A stretch of 64,000 nt of DNA from CAMCXE01 sp046347475 (GCA_046347475.1 JAXMGD010000003.1:671844-735843), one strand, 5' to 3'. Positions 43,027-53,166 are shown, numbered from the stretch's first letter. Notes: generated by a model not told the origin, from the sequence alone. A program made the numbers and translations.

Positions 43027-43812
43027 TTACGGATAACTAAACCGCCTAACAAAATTTAATTCCCCCGCCGCTCGCATAGGCACCAGGCTGCTTTCGATTT
43101 TTTCATGCACCGTGCCCTCGTGGGTAATTAGTGTTACGCGGGCGGTGGTGATGGGTTGGGCGCCTTCGTCGGTGCTGCCGCCGAAATAATTCACGTACAC
43201 CAAATACTGGCCAGGTAGGGGGCTGGGGCTGGCGAAGATTTCAGGGCCGAAGCCGGTGGTGACGTCCATATCCTGGGCGCCGCCGTTGCTGAGGACGCGG
43301 TTGCCGTACCAGGCGTGTTCGCCGTCGGGGGTGATGACGTGGAGGTCGAGGTCGGTGTTGTCGGAATCCCAGGAGAGCACTATGCGCAGCTGGGGGCGGG
43401 TTTCGTTGCCGGCTTGTTGGTAGAACTGCACGCGCCGGGCCTGGCCGTTAGGGGCGCGCACTTCGAGGCTGTTGCTGCCGGAGGGGAAGATGTAGGGGCG
43501 GTCGAAGCTGCCGTCTTCATTGCTGGACAGCGGCATGCTGACGCCGTTGACTACCAGGGTGGCGGGTTGGCCGCTGTTGTTTGTCGGGGCAGCTGTTTTG
43601 GGTGTAGCGGCTATTGCGCCGCGAATGCGGGCGGTGTCGGCCTGGCCTGCGGGGGTGTTGACTGAGGCGGCGGGGTAGTTGACCACTTGGGTGAATTGGC
43701 CGCCCTTCTCCACCTTGGGGCGCCAGCCGTTGAGGGGGCTGTCCAGCTGGGGTTCGGCCTGGGCCGGGGCTATGAGTAGGCTAAGCACTAAGCTGAGGGT
43801 GCGTTTAGTCAT
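43027..43812 (-). CDS. yfaP: YfaP-like secreted DUF2135 protein
   Basis: A 261-residue protein with a signal peptide (about 1-19, ending AQA). The N-terminal part contains PLNGWRPKVEKGGQF. The C-terminal domain matches DUF2135: LRIVLSWDSDNTDLDLHVITPDGEHAWYGNR, GAQDMDVTTGFGPEIF and GQYLVYVNYFGG. It is the last gene of the yfaATSQP operon, overlapping yfaQ by eight bases. DUF2135 is a beta-sandwich domain of unknown role, found with the YfaS-type macroglobulin; a partner function in the periplasm is inferred. Confidence 0.88.
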   Translation of the reverse strand: MTKRTLSLVLSLLIAPAQAEPQLDSPLNGWRPKVEKGGQFTQVVNYPAASVNTPAGQADTARIRGAIAATPKTAAPTNNSGQPATLVVNGVSMPLSSNEDGSFDRPYIFPSGSNSLEVRAPNGQARRVQFYQQAGNETRPQLRIVLSWDSDNTDLDLHVITPDGEHAWYGNRVLSNGGAQDMDVTTGFGPEIFASPSPLPGQYLVYVNYFGGSTDEGAQPITTARVTLITHEGTVHEKIESSLVPMRAAGELNFVRRFSYP

Positions 43813-45556
43813 GGGTAATCTCCTGGCCCATTAGTAGGCGGCGGGCGAGTTGTTCTATGTAGGTTTCATCCTGGCCGCTGGGGTAGTCAGCAAAGGCCAG
43901 GTGCAGGTATTCGTGGGTGATGTCCAGGCGCTGCTGCAGGCTGTAAAAACCTCGGGCGAAGATGCGGTTGTGAACTGGATCGTTATAGGGGTTGCCGGTT
44001 TGTAGCTGGCATAGCTGGGGCAGGGCGGGCGGTGCGTAGCCGGGCTGGGTTGTGAGGCTAGCCCGCCATTTGGGGATTTGCGCTTCTAACCAGCTTCTGG
44101 CTTGGGGCAGGGGGCTGCAAAGGCTTGTGCTGCTGTATTGGCTGGCCAGGTCGTTGGCGGGGAAGGCGGCGCTTAGGATCTGGTTGAAGTTCTGCCCTTG
44201 GCGGGCCTGCTGGACGGCGGCCTGCCAGCTGAGGCGGTTGGTAGCTGCTTGGTCCAGGTGGTAGCGCACGGGGGCGCCTTGGCTGATGAGGTCTGCCGTC
44301 CAGTAGGCGATGGCGAGGCTTGAGCGGCGGGCCGGGTTGGGGGAGACGCGCTGAGTTTGGCTGCTGTCGTCTATCTGTAAACATTCCCCTGCGCCGTTTG
44401 GGTTGGGGGTGCGGCGGGCGTTTTGCAGCAGATAGGTGCGGGCGGTGATGGCGAGTGCCTTGGCGGCTTCTAGGGGTTCTGGCCCGGCTTCGCGCTCCAG
44501 CACTCGGGCTAGGTATTCGGCTTCATTGAGGCGGGCGCTGAGTTTGAGTTGGGGTTTATCCGAGGAAGTGGCAGCAAGGCTGATTTCCCCATTGCTGGTG
44601 ATGGTCACGGCGGTGCCCTTGGCGAAGATCACCTTAAATTGCCCCTTGAGCGGGCCGGCTTGGGCGGCTTTGCCCTGCAGGGTTTGGACTTGGCTGATGG
44701 GGTAGGCGGCAAACAGATTAACCTGCACACAGCTGTTATCGCTGCTGGGGGCTGGGTTGGGCAGCACTTGGTTGAGGGCCTGGGCGTACTTGTTAAGCAC
44801 CTGGGCGCTGGTGCCTTCCGCCTGAGCCCATACCACTGTGCCATCGGGGAGCCAACCGGCAAAGCCGCCGATAGGGTTGCTGGCGGTGTCTCGCCAGCTC
44901 CAGGTTTTTACCCGCAGGCGGCTGCCGAGTTGTTCTGCGTAGGGGGTGCCTTTGTTGCCGAGCATCACCGCCAGGAGCGCCTTTTGGGCTTGGCTTTGGG
45001 CGGGCAGTTGGGCGAGGGAATTGATGAGTTCTATAAGCCAGACGTTGTGCTCGGGGCCGAGCTGATTGAGCTCGAGCAGGCTGGGGGGAAGCTTGCGGCT
45101 CTGCCAGTAGGTGCGCCAGCGGGCGGCGTCTATGTTCAGGCGAGCGGGGTTGAAGTAGAGGCCGCAGCTGCGGGCCAGGGCTTGGTCGCGGCCGATGGTT
45201 TCACCTTTGTTGCTGCAGCAATAGGCTTCTTCTGGGTTGTTGCCCTGGCAGCTATAGGGCTGTTCGGTGAGGCTTCTATCCTGGCTGTCGGCCAGATAGG
45301 CGTAGACCCAGAGTTTCCATAGGCTGCCCAAGGGCACCTGGGCATCGGAGGGAATGGCGTGCAGCTGGGCTTGGCCGCTGGGGCCCAGCTGCCAGTAGCT
45401 GAGTTGGCCGGGGGCGGCGAGCACTAGGTGCAACTGATCGCGCGCACTAAAACCTGCCCCACAGGCGAGCGAGGCCATGGCTGCGAGGCTTAGGGCGATA
45501 AGGGCCCGCCAGGGGGCGAATGCCCGCTGGCGCTGTTTTTTGTGCTGCCGCCCCAC
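43805..45556 (-). CDS. yfaQ: YfaQ-like DUF2300 protein with SxxK and SpoIID-like regions
   Basis: A 583-residue exported protein (signal segment about 17-34). Residues 35-300 resemble a penicillin-binding/beta-lactamase-like fold, with the S-x-x-K element in VPLGSLWKLWVYAYL (S78, K81). The middle has NEAEYLARVLEREAGPEPLEAAKALAITARTYLL in parts, like a SpoIID/LytB segment that acts on peptidoglycan in other proteins. Near the C-terminus DITHEYLHLAFADYP carries an HExxH-like metal motif. This combination points to cell-wall contact, but no activity is established for the family. It lies three bases after yfaS and overlaps yfaP. Confidence 0.85.
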   Translation of the reverse strand: MGRQHKKQRQRAFAPWRALIALSLAAMASLACGAGFSARDQLHLVLAAPGQLSYWQLGPSGQAQLHAIPSDAQVPLGSLWKLWVYAYLADSQDRSLTEQPYSCQGNNPEEAYCCSNKGETIGRDQALARSCGLYFNPARLNIDAARWRTYWQSRKLPPSLLELNQLGPEHNVWLIELINSLAQLPAQSQAQKALLAVMLGNKGTPYAEQLGSRLRVKTWSWRDTASNPIGGFAGWLPDGTVVWAQAEGTSAQVLNKYAQALNQVLPNPAPSSDNSCVQVNLFAAYPISQVQTLQGKAAQAGPLKGQFKVIFAKGTAVTITSNGEISLAATSSDKPQLKLSARLNEAEYLARVLEREAGPEPLEAAKALAITARTYLLQNARRTPNPNGAGECLQIDDSSQTQRVSPNPARRSSLAIAYWTADLISQGAPVRYHLDQAATNRLSWQAAVQQARQGQNFNQILSAAFPANDLASQYSSTSLCSPLPQARSWLEAQIPKWRASLTTQPGYAPPALPQLCQLQTGNPYNDPVHNRIFARGFYSLQQRLDITHEYLHLAFADYPSGQDETYIEQLARRLLMGQEITHD

Positions 45557-45559
45557 AGC

Positions 45560-48500
45560 TTAATTGACCTGCAACCTGCTATAGGCCTGGGCCTGCTCGT
45601 AGTAGCGGCGCGCCGGGTTGTACATATCCTTCAGGCGCGCAGGCGGTAGGTTAAAGCTGCCTTTTTGGCCAAAGCGCACCAGGTGGCGCAGGCGCACTTC
45701 ACCGCTCACTTGCTCCAGAGGCACGGCGTAACTCAGGGCGCCGTCTTCGGCTTGGGCCTTTTCCAGCACCACCGCTTCACTGGCGCCGGGCAGGGTCACT
45801 TCTATGCCCCAGGTGGTGCGCTCGACATCGGCGCCGGGGGGCAGGGGCACTTCCAACAGGGCGTAGCGCAGCGGCTTTTTACCGCTGTATTTAACGACTA
45901 TTTCATCCAGGTAGAGGCTGTTGGTGGCCACCTCATTGCCGGTTACCGCCTGGCTGTTAAAGCCGAGGGCCTTATCGCCGGGGGTGAGTTTGATCAGGTT
46001 GCGGCTGATGCTCAGGGAGTTATCGGTTGATGCGGCGGCCTCTTGGCTGGTGAAGTGCAATAGAGCGGGCACGGGTTCGGCGGGGGCGGCGCTGAGGTTA
46101 ACACTCTCGGGCAGGGTTTTGCCCGCCCAGCGCCAGGCGTCGCTGGCGGCGCGGCGGCTGTAGCTGCGCCAGTCGCCGCTGAGGCTAATGCTGGGCGCCT
46201 TGGGGGACATGGCCGCAGCTTGGTCAAGCCAGCTTAAGATAAGTGCGCGCTCTAAGGTGGCGTGCTCCGGCGCCAGGCTTAACAGCAGGGCTTGCGCGGC
46301 GGCTGGCTCAAAGGGTTTGCGGTAGAGCGCGAGCGCCTTGGCGACATTGAGGCTACTGGCGCCAAGCAGCGCCTGCGCTTGCGGCAGAGCCTGTTGATGC
46401 GCGCTGCTGGTAGGCAGCTTGGCGGCACTGCTTAAGCCCTCGGCAATCACGCGGGCGGCCGCTAGGCCTAGGGGGGAATCCGGCGCGCTCATGACGAGGC
46501 TTGTGGCATTGTCGGTGGGGGATTCCTGGCTGGGTTTAGCGGCCTTGTCCAAATCCTCCAGCAGGCCCTTCAGCAATGTGGCAATCGGCAGTTGCATGCG
46601 GGCGGCAAAATCGATGATCAAAGCGCGCTTGAGCAGGCCTGCCTCAGCGCCTTTGCTGGCGTACACATCTAACACGCGCTGCCAGTGCTCGGGCGGCAGG
46701 CTGATGCCCTGGGCGGCGCTTGCGTAGTAGTCGGCGTAGTAGGCATAGGCGGTTAAAAAGGCGTCGCTGCCCTCGCCGCCCCACCAGCTGAAGAGAGCAT
46801 CCGGGCCAGCCATCTGCACCAGGCGTAAGCGGCTAAAGTGCATGATCTGCTGCAGGCGCTCGCGCACTTCGCTGTCGCTTACCGGGATTTGGTTGTAGGC
46901 AATGGCCAGTGGCAAAAGGCGGCTGGCGGTCTGCTCCACGCAGCCGTAGGGGTATTCCACCAAATCGTTGGTGGCGCCCAAAAATAGGCTGGCGCTGTCG
47001 GTTTGGGTATTGAGGCGAATCTCGCGGGCATCAGCCGGTAGGCTCAGAGCGGTGCTTTGGCCCTCCAGGCTAATAGCCTCGCTGCGCCCTTCCGGCCAGG
47101 CGCTGCTGGCCAGATGCAGGGGCACACTGAGGGCATCAAGCGGTTCATCGCCGGTCTGCAGGCTGGCGGTGAGCTCGCCTGCGGCGGGTTTGATGGCCTC
47201 CGGCAGGGGCACATAACTCACGCCGGGTTTGAGGCTTACCGCTGTGCTTTCGGACTGTTCACCCAAGCGCAGGTTTAACGTCGCGCTGATCGGCTCTTTG
47301 CCCTGGTTAAAGGCTAGAACGCCGAGTTTGGGCTGATCCTGCGCGCGAAATTCCTGGGGGCCGCTCCATTTTAAATACACAGGTTTTTCTGAGCGGATAA
47401 AACTGCGCGCCTCGCCCACTTCTCCCTCAGTGTTCATGCTGCGAGCGGTGATGCGCCAGCGGGTGAGGGAGTCGGGCAGTGTGAAGCTGACGCGGGCATT
47501 GCCGCTGGCGTCGGTTTGAATGCTGGGCGCCCAGTAGGCGGTGTCTTTGTCTTCTCGGCGCGGCCGCTCTAATAATTTAACGCCGCGCTCTTGGCGCTGG
47601 CCGGGCAGGCGCTGGCTGCTGCCGGGCAGGGCTAAATCGTAATTAATAAACGCGAGGCTCGCGCTGGTGCGCACATTATTGCGGCGCGGGTGGTAAAAAA
47701 ATTCTTCAATGCTGGGGGCAATTTCCGGCTGCAGGGTGTAAATCATGTCATCCACCACCGACAGCGCCACCTGGGCGGCAATGGGTTTATCTAAATACTG
47801 AGTTTTAATCGTTAAATTGACGGTTTGCCCGGGCGCATAGTCTGTTTTATCGGCACTAACCTGCACCGCCAGCATGGGTTTGGCCACTTTAATACCGGCA
47901 TTTTGAAAACTAAAATCCTTGTGTTGGCTGTACACCACACTAAAGGTGATGTTGGGCGCAAAATCGCTGCCGACGGGAATCACCACTTGGTATTGCTGCG
48001 CATTTAATTTAGTTACTTTTAACCAGCTGCCGCCTTTACTTAATAACGCGGTTTGTTCAACGCCGTCGCGCTCTAGGCTTAACAGCGCTTCGTCCACCGC
48101 TTCAGGAAAGGTAATTAATGCCGTGGCTTTATCGCCAATGGTGTATTGGCTTTGATCAAATAAAATATCCAGGCTGCCGGGCGTGGTTTTTTGCTCGGGG
48201 CCGCTGATGGTCACGCTGGTGCCCGCCACTAATAATTGATTGGCATCGCGCAGGGAAACTGTGTAATTGCCGCTTTTTTCCAGTGGCAGTGCAAAATTAT
48301 CCGCCCCTTCCGGCAGTGTGCCCTCGCCCCGGCTTTGGTCTTCTAAACGAATCCACTCATAACGCACCGGCACATTGGTGGTATTGGATGTGAGGGGCTG
48401 AAAGGAAAAAACAATTTTTTCACCTGGAGCAGCAAAATTGCGGCTGGCGCTTAAACGGTAGGCGCTTTCACCGCGCTCAATTAAAATTTCTTTGCTGGTT

Positions 48501-50197
48501 TTAACGCGGAAGGCGGCGCCGTCGCTGGCAAATAACGTCAGCACATAACGGCTGGGTTTTTCGCTGGCGGGCAGATTTAATTCGGCGAACCCTTCTGCAT
48601 CGGTGGTTAGGCTTTCGGTGGTGAGGCTCACGGGGAATTGCCCGCCGTAATTTAATTGGGCATCCACCATGGTTAATTGCTGGCTGCGCAGGCTTAAATC
48701 TATATGCGCAGCGGCTACGGGTTTGCCGTCGGGGTAGAGCAGTTGAATTTTGCCGGTGACTGCCTCCTTGGTGTGAAATTGGTTTTTCGCCATTAATAAA
48801 TTAATTTCAAAATGGGGTTTTACATAATCGGCGACGCGAAAAGCGCTGGTGTAGAGCTGGTTGTCGTAACTTAACTGCAGCTCATAACCACCGGCTACAG
48901 CATTGGCTGGTAGCGTGAATTTACCCTGCGCACCTTGCTGGCCATCAAATTGCGTTTTAATAGTTTGCAGGCGAGTGCCAGCGGCATCCAGCACGGACAC
49001 TGTGATGGGTAAGGATTTCGCCACTTGGTGATCTTTAGCGCTTTTAAATTCGCGGCCGAGCACTTTGAAATTCACTGTGTCGCCAGGGCGGTAGAGCGGG
49101 CGGTCGGTGAAGGTGTAGAGTTTGGTGTTGTAAATTTCGCTGTCGTAATAAAAATTCTCAGCAATAAATACACCGCCCTGTTCGTCTTCACCCAATACAT
49201 AGGTGCGCTCAGCGCTGCTGTGTTTTAACTGCACAAGGCCTTCGCTGTTGGTGGTGCCACTGGCTAACACGCCTACACCATCCGTCCAGAGAATTTTGCT
49301 ATTGCCAACGGCTTGGCCGCTGGTTTTATTGGCCGCCCACACGGTTAATTGTTGGCTGGAGATTTTTGTAATCGCCAGGGTGTCGGATACAAATACTAAA
49401 GTGGTGGCGCGCACATTGTGCACAATGGCTTCCACCAAATATAAACCCGGTGCGCGTTTGCCCAGCGGTAAATAAATATTGCCCGCTGAAGGCGGTAAAA
49501 AATCGCTGGAGGAGCCGTCGAGTTTTACATTGTTGGGCGGTGTGATGGTGGCTGCATCGGCCAGCGGATAACGAAATTCATCCACTAGCGGTAAGTTGGT
49601 GAGCGGGGCAAACTGGCTTTGGTAGGTGTAGCTGGGGGTTTTATTCAGCGCATCACCCATGCCTAATTGTGGTGTGGTGTTAATAACTGCCGTGCGCGCT
49701 TCGGAGGAAAATACTTTTTGCATTAGTCGGCGGGAATCTTTGTACCAGCTATCCCACAGGTAACTTAATGTATTGGCTATGCCATCGCCCTGATAATTCA
49801 CCTCGGTTTGTAAACGGTGTAGATTTTTTTGTTTTTGCAAAAATTCTAAGGGTTTGGGAATGCGATACAGGCGCACATCCACACCACCATAACTTTCAAT
49901 CGCCCATTGTTGCGGCGCCTCTAAACGCACGCGCGCTTCTTCACTGCTGGAAAATGCGCTGTCGGATAATAAAAAGAATTTTTCCCCCGGCGGCGGTTTT
50001 GGCGCGCTGTTTTTTTGCTGGGGGCTGGTTTCCTGGGTATTGGCATCCTCATCCTCATCGCTAAATGCCATGGGGGTGAATAGGCTTAAGCCTGTTAACA
50101 GCAGTAGGCACAGCATAAAACCTGTGAGGCTCTTGCTGGAATTATTGTGCTGCGCCAAGCCTGCGGTTTGGCCGCGAAAAAAAGTTATGCCAGTCAT
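45560..50197 (-). CDS. yfaS: Bacterial alpha-2-macroglobulin-like protein (YfaS type)
   Basis: A 1545-residue periplasmic macroglobulin homologue with a signal region (about 28-46). Repeated MG beta-sandwich domains include TDRPLYRPGDTVNFKVLGREF and APGQTVNLTIKTQYLDKP. The bait-region neighbourhood leads to YWAPSIQTDASGNARVSFTLPDSLTRWRITA in parts. The thioester motif C-x-E-Q is present in YPYGCVEQTASRLLP (C1086), followed by the helical complement-like domain and a receptor-binding-like end. Bacterial macroglobulins are thought to trap proteases in the envelope. The ATG overlaps the yfaT stop (ATGA). It is the core of the five-gene operon. Confidence 0.92.
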   Translation of the reverse strand: MTGITFFRGQTAGLAQHNNSSKSLTGFMLCLLLLTGLSLFTPMAFSDEDEDANTQETSPQQKNSAPKPPPGEKFFLLSDSAFSSSEEARVRLEAPQQWAIESYGGVDVRLYRIPKPLEFLQKQKNLHRLQTEVNYQGDGIANTLSYLWDSWYKDSRRLMQKVFSSEARTAVINTTPQLGMGDALNKTPSYTYQSQFAPLTNLPLVDEFRYPLADAATITPPNNVKLDGSSSDFLPPSAGNIYLPLGKRAPGLYLVEAIVHNVRATTLVFVSDTLAITKISSQQLTVWAANKTSGQAVGNSKILWTDGVGVLASGTTNSEGLVQLKHSSAERTYVLGEDEQGGVFIAENFYYDSEIYNTKLYTFTDRPLYRPGDTVNFKVLGREFKSAKDHQVAKSLPITVSVLDAAGTRLQTIKTQFDGQQGAQGKFTLPANAVAGGYELQLSYDNQLYTSAFRVADYVKPHFEINLLMAKNQFHTKEAVTGKIQLLYPDGKPVAAAHIDLSLRSQQLTMVDAQLNYGGQFPVSLTTESLTTDAEGFAELNLPASEKPSRYVLTLFASDGAAFRVKTSKEILIERGESAYRLSASRNFAAPGEKIVFSFQPLTSNTTNVPVRYEWIRLEDQSRGEGTLPEGADNFALPLEKSGNYTVSLRDANQLLVAGTSVTISGPEQKTTPGSLDILFDQSQYTIGDKATALITFPEAVDEALLSLERDGVEQTALLSKGGSWLKVTKLNAQQYQVVIPVGSDFAPNITFSVVYSQHKDFSFQNAGIKVAKPMLAVQVSADKTDYAPGQTVNLTIKTQYLDKPIAAQVALSVVDDMIYTLQPEIAPSIEEFFYHPRRNNVRTSASLAFINYDLALPGSSQRLPGQRQERGVKLLERPRREDKDTAYWAPSIQTDASGNARVSFTLPDSLTRWRITARSMNTEGEVGEARSFIRSEKPVYLKWSGPQEFRAQDQPKLGVLAFNQGKEPISATLNLRLGEQSESTAVSLKPGVSYVPLPEAIKPAAGELTASLQTGDEPLDALSVPLHLASSAWPEGRSEAISLEGQSTALSLPADAREIRLNTQTDSASLFLGATNDLVEYPYGCVEQTASRLLPLAIAYNQIPVSDSEVRERLQQIMHFSRLRLVQMAGPDALFSWWGGEGSDAFLTAYAYYADYYASAAQGISLPPEHWQRVLDVYASKGAEAGLLKRALIIDFAARMQLPIATLLKGLLEDLDKAAKPSQESPTDNATSLVMSAPDSPLGLAAARVIAEGLSSAAKLPTSSAHQQALPQAQALLGASSLNVAKALALYRKPFEPAAAQALLLSLAPEHATLERALILSWLDQAAAMSPKAPSISLSGDWRSYSRRAASDAWRWAGKTLPESVNLSAAPAEPVPALLHFTSQEAAASTDNSLSISRNLIKLTPGDKALGFNSQAVTGNEVATNSLYLDEIVVKYSGKKPLRYALLEVPLPPGADVERTTWGIEVTLPGASEAVVLEKAQAEDGALSYAVPLEQVSGEVRLRHLVRFGQKGSFNLPPARLKDMYNPARRYYEQAQAYSRLQVN

Positions 50198-50910
50198 TTG
50201 CTTAAAAATCCTAATCGATAAATTCCAGAAAAATTGGGGTTGCGCGCATCCGGTATCCAGCGGGTGTCGGGCCAGTGCATTAATTGTTGCAGGCTTACGG
50301 CGCGCAGGCCGTTGTCTTCAGCGCTGCTGCTGCCGGTGTGGTACGCAATAAAATGCCCCATCCACACCATCATGTGTTGTTCATCGCCCTGGTCAAAAAA
50401 TAATAAATCGCCGGGCTGGGCAGCATTAATATCGCGGCTGATAAATTCGCTGTTGAGCTGAATTAAAATAATCGCTTTGGCGTAGGCGCTGGTGGCACCT
50501 GCGCCTATTTTCCAGCGCTGGGCGAATAACCGCTGCTCCGGTGTAATAACCAGTTCCGGCGGTAAATTCTGCGCGCTAAAGCCATTATTTTTTTGCCATT
50601 TGGCATCGTGAATTTTTAGCGCTTCATTGGCGGCAAAGCGCACCAGGCCTGCGCAGTCTTGTTGTTGCCAGCGCGGGTTGGGCCCTCGGCGCAATTGCGC
50701 ATCCACCATCAAAACAAACCAGCGGCGAAATAATAGCGATTGGCTGGCATTTAACGCAGGCGGCGCAAATTCCTGCGCTGCTGCAGTATCGTTTGCCGCC
50801 GCTAGATGAGCGGCGCTGGCAAAACTCATAATGGCCAATAGCCAGGCTATAAATCGCGCCGCCGCAGGCGACTTGCTCGCAGGCCAGTTATTGGTAGGCA
50901 ATCCAATCAC
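50194..50910 (-). CDS. yfaT: YfaT-like DUF1175 protein, NlpC/P60-like
   Basis: A 238-residue exported protein (hydrophobic segment about 18-39). It matches DUF1175 and has an NlpC/P60-type layout: the possible nucleophile C86 in WQQQDCAGLVRFAANEAL, then AAQPGDLLFFDQGDEQHMMVWMG with the histidine, and FIAYHTGSS. That fold usually cleaves peptidoglycan peptides. The GTG start overlaps the yfaA stop (GTGA), and its stop overlaps the yfaS start, so all three are tightly coupled. Confidence 0.86.
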   Translation of the reverse strand: MIGLPTNNWPASKSPAAARFIAWLLAIMSFASAAHLAAANDTAAAQEFAPPALNASQSLLFRRWFVLMVDAQLRRGPNPRWQQQDCAGLVRFAANEALKIHDAKWQKNNGFSAQNLPPELVITPEQRLFAQRWKIGAGATSAYAKAIILIQLNSEFISRDINAAQPGDLLFFDQGDEQHMMVWMGHFIAYHTGSSSAEDNGLRAVSLQQLMHWPDTRWIPDARNPNFSGIYRLGFLSK

Positions 50911-52568
50911 AGTTTATTCCACTGCAGTGGATACCAATGCATATCCGTGCGCGCTTTTTCATCGGCATCAAACTGGGCAAAAAAAGCCGCTTGTTTACCT
51001 AGGGCGGCAAGTTTAGGCAACAGCGGGCCGAGGGCTGCATCGCTCGCTCTTTGGCGCATTTCACTTTGAATTAACGCTGCTAAACCTGGCGGGTTTAAAA
51101 ATAATGCGGCGGGTTTTTGAGTAGGTAATTTATCGGCCAGGGAGGGGTAGCGTTTGGCCAGTGTATCCAGCCCGTGTTTTACCAGCGTTGCCTGCAGGGA
51201 AAAAAGCAGAACATTATCCGCGCGCGCAAGGGTGGCGAGGGGTTTGCCGTTGCTGTCACTTTTTTGCCACTGGTGGCCATTATCCAGCGGGTTGTGCGCA
51301 AGATTAGACGGTGCATAACCGCCAGCGGAGGTGACATTGCCTGCGTCGTCGGAGGTTTTAGGCAATTTAGTATTGCGGATGGTTTTATCAAATAATGCGC
51401 TGATTTCACTATCCAATTCCGCCGTGGCGCCCTCGCTCGTTAATTCGGCGCCAATTAAAGGCGTTGCTAAGGGCGCATTGGCGAACCAGCAGATAAAACT
51501 GCGGCCCGTAAAGGCTTTGGTGATCTGCGGGTTTTGGTTTTGCTGGCTAATAATCTCGGCAAGTGCTGCGGGGTTTACCGGTAGTAGTGCACAGAGGCTG
51601 GCATCGGCAGGTGTTTTGGCCCATAAATCCTCGTTAAATTGCGCTGCGTGTTCGCCTTTATTGAGCGCTAAAAAACTCTGCCACTGGCCTGCGGTTAATT
51701 CAAAGCGCACAGCGGCTAATGCCGGTACATAAGCCTGATAACCCAGGGTAAAAAAATCGGCAGCCAGGCTGATGCGCGCTTGGCTTTTGGGCAGGGTATC
51801 GAGCAAATTAAAACGGTTTTTAAACGGTTGTTGCTGCGTTAATAATTGATTGATGAGTGTTTCGGCTGCAGGGTTAAAACGGTTGGCTTCTGTTTGCAGT
51901 AATTCTAAGTGGCTGGCGACAATTAAACTGCCCTGGTAAAAACCAAACGCAAGGGTGCGGTTGGTTAAATAACGCAAACTAAAAAAGGCCACCTTGTTTT
52001 TATTGATGGTGATATCACCTATAAAACCCAGTTGTTTATCGCCTTGGGCAATGGGTGTAAGGGCGGCGATTACACTGGTGAGCGCTTTAGCTAAGGGCGC
52101 GGCAAGGCCTAATTCCAAGCGCGCTAAACTCAAGCTGAGTTTGCCGTCGGGGGTTTTCCACAGGGCAACTTGGGCGGGGGTATCTAAAATTTGGCTGATT
52201 AATTGTTCGGGAATGGATAAATCGCGCTCGAAGGCCAGGCGCCTAAGTGTGCCTATGACCGCGAGTTTTTCGGCGTTGTGCTGGTAATAAAATACAAAGT
52301 CATCGCTGAGTAGATCCGCCAAAAAAGGCGCACTGATGAGGTCTTTGGGCAGTTGGCTTAAGTGTTCGGTTTCAATCAACGCATCGGGCGCAGAAAGATC
52401 CAGGCCCTGGCGGTTTTTTACCGCCATGGGAGCCGCCGTGGGGTGCCAAAAACGCTGCAGCAGATCAGGGCTTGCCACCAGCAGGCCGCTTAACAGGGCA
52501 ACAATACCCAAGCCGGTAAATACAACCAGGCGCCACTTTGAGCGGGCCGGTGAGCCTTTGGATTCCAT
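50907..52568 (-). CDS. yfaA: YfaA-like DUF2138 protein
   Basis: A 553-residue protein with a single N-terminal membrane anchor (about 13-32) and a periplasmic body. The DUF2138 region includes LDLSAPDALIETEHLSQLPKDL, FVFYYQHNAEKLAVIGTLRRLAFERD and QVALWKTPDGKLSLSLARL. It opens the operon yfaA-yfaT-yfaS-yfaQ-yfaP, the same order as in enterobacteria. The role of DUF2138 is unknown. Bases 52569-52815 upstream are a plain intergenic stretch that should contain the operon promoter. Confidence 0.86.
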   Translation of the reverse strand: MESKGSPARSKWRLVVFTGLGIVALLSGLLVASPDLLQRFWHPTAAPMAVKNRQGLDLSAPDALIETEHLSQLPKDLISAPFLADLLSDDFVFYYQHNAEKLAVIGTLRRLAFERDLSIPEQLISQILDTPAQVALWKTPDGKLSLSLARLELGLAAPLAKALTSVIAALTPIAQGDKQLGFIGDITINKNKVAFFSLRYLTNRTLAFGFYQGSLIVASHLELLQTEANRFNPAAETLINQLLTQQQPFKNRFNLLDTLPKSQARISLAADFFTLGYQAYVPALAAVRFELTAGQWQSFLALNKGEHAAQFNEDLWAKTPADASLCALLPVNPAALAEIISQQNQNPQITKAFTGRSFICWFANAPLATPLIGAELTSEGATAELDSEISALFDKTIRNTKLPKTSDDAGNVTSAGGYAPSNLAHNPLDNGHQWQKSDSNGKPLATLARADNVLLFSLQATLVKHGLDTLAKRYPSLADKLPTQKPAALFLNPPGLAALIQSEMRQRASDAALGPLLPKLAALGKQAAFFAQFDADEKARTDMHWYPLQWNKL

Positions 52569-52815
52569 GGGGTGCTCCTGAGCAGTCAGCGATTTTTTAA
52601 GGCAGCTATGCTAACAAGTTTTGCGCTTTGATTGGATGCGGCGGCGGGGCTTTAATTGGGCGGGCTTTTTCAGGCGTTTAAAACATCGCTGATGAGGTAA
52701 GGGTTAACAGTCGCTCTTTAGTTTTCTCTATGCGCGCACCCGCTCAGGTGCTTTTTGAAACTAACTACTTTCTCAGGTTTAATCAGCGCACATTTAAGCT
52801 TATGAGCCGCCGAGC

Positions 52816-53166
52816 ATGTCAAACCCGCGCGTTTTCGCCACCCCATTTGCCAAAATTTACCCCCTCTATGTACAAAAAGCCGTCCGCAAGCAGCGCAGCC
52901 AAGCCGAGGTGGATCAGGTGATCGGCTGGTTGACCGGCTACGATCAGGAGGCTTTGCAGCGGCAGATTGCCGAGGGCGTTAATCTCGCCGAGTTTTTCGC
53001 CCGTGCGCCTAGATTGCACCCGCAGCGCGCCCTAATCACTGGCCTAGTGTGTGGCGTGCGGGTGGAGGCGGTGGAAGATCCGCTGATGCAGCTGATTCGC
53101 CAATTGGACAAACTCGTTGATGAACTGGCCAAGGGCAGGCCAATGAGCAAAATTCTGCGCGCTTGA
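52816..53166 (+). CDS. DUF2200 family protein
   Basis: A 116-residue soluble protein of the DUF2200 family. The opening VFATPFAKIYPLYVQKAVRK, then QAEVDQVIGWLTGYDQEAL, and the middle VNLAEFFARAPRLHPQRALITGLVCGVRVE are typical. Function is unknown. The ATG at 52816 follows an AG-rich stretch. It converges with znuB, whose stop is only 21 bases away on the other strand, and shares no operon. Confidence 0.85.
   Translation: MSNPRVFATPFAKIYPLYVQKAVRKQRSQAEVDQVIGWLTGYDQEALQRQIAEGVNLAEFFARAPRLHPQRALITGLVCGVRVEAVEDPLMQLIRQLDKLVDELAKGRPMSKILRA

Noticed and set aside
44549..45322. A 257-residue open frame antisense to yfaQ
   Set aside because: It is Gly/Ala-rich, lacks domains and lies inside the DUF2300 gene; a compositional shadow.
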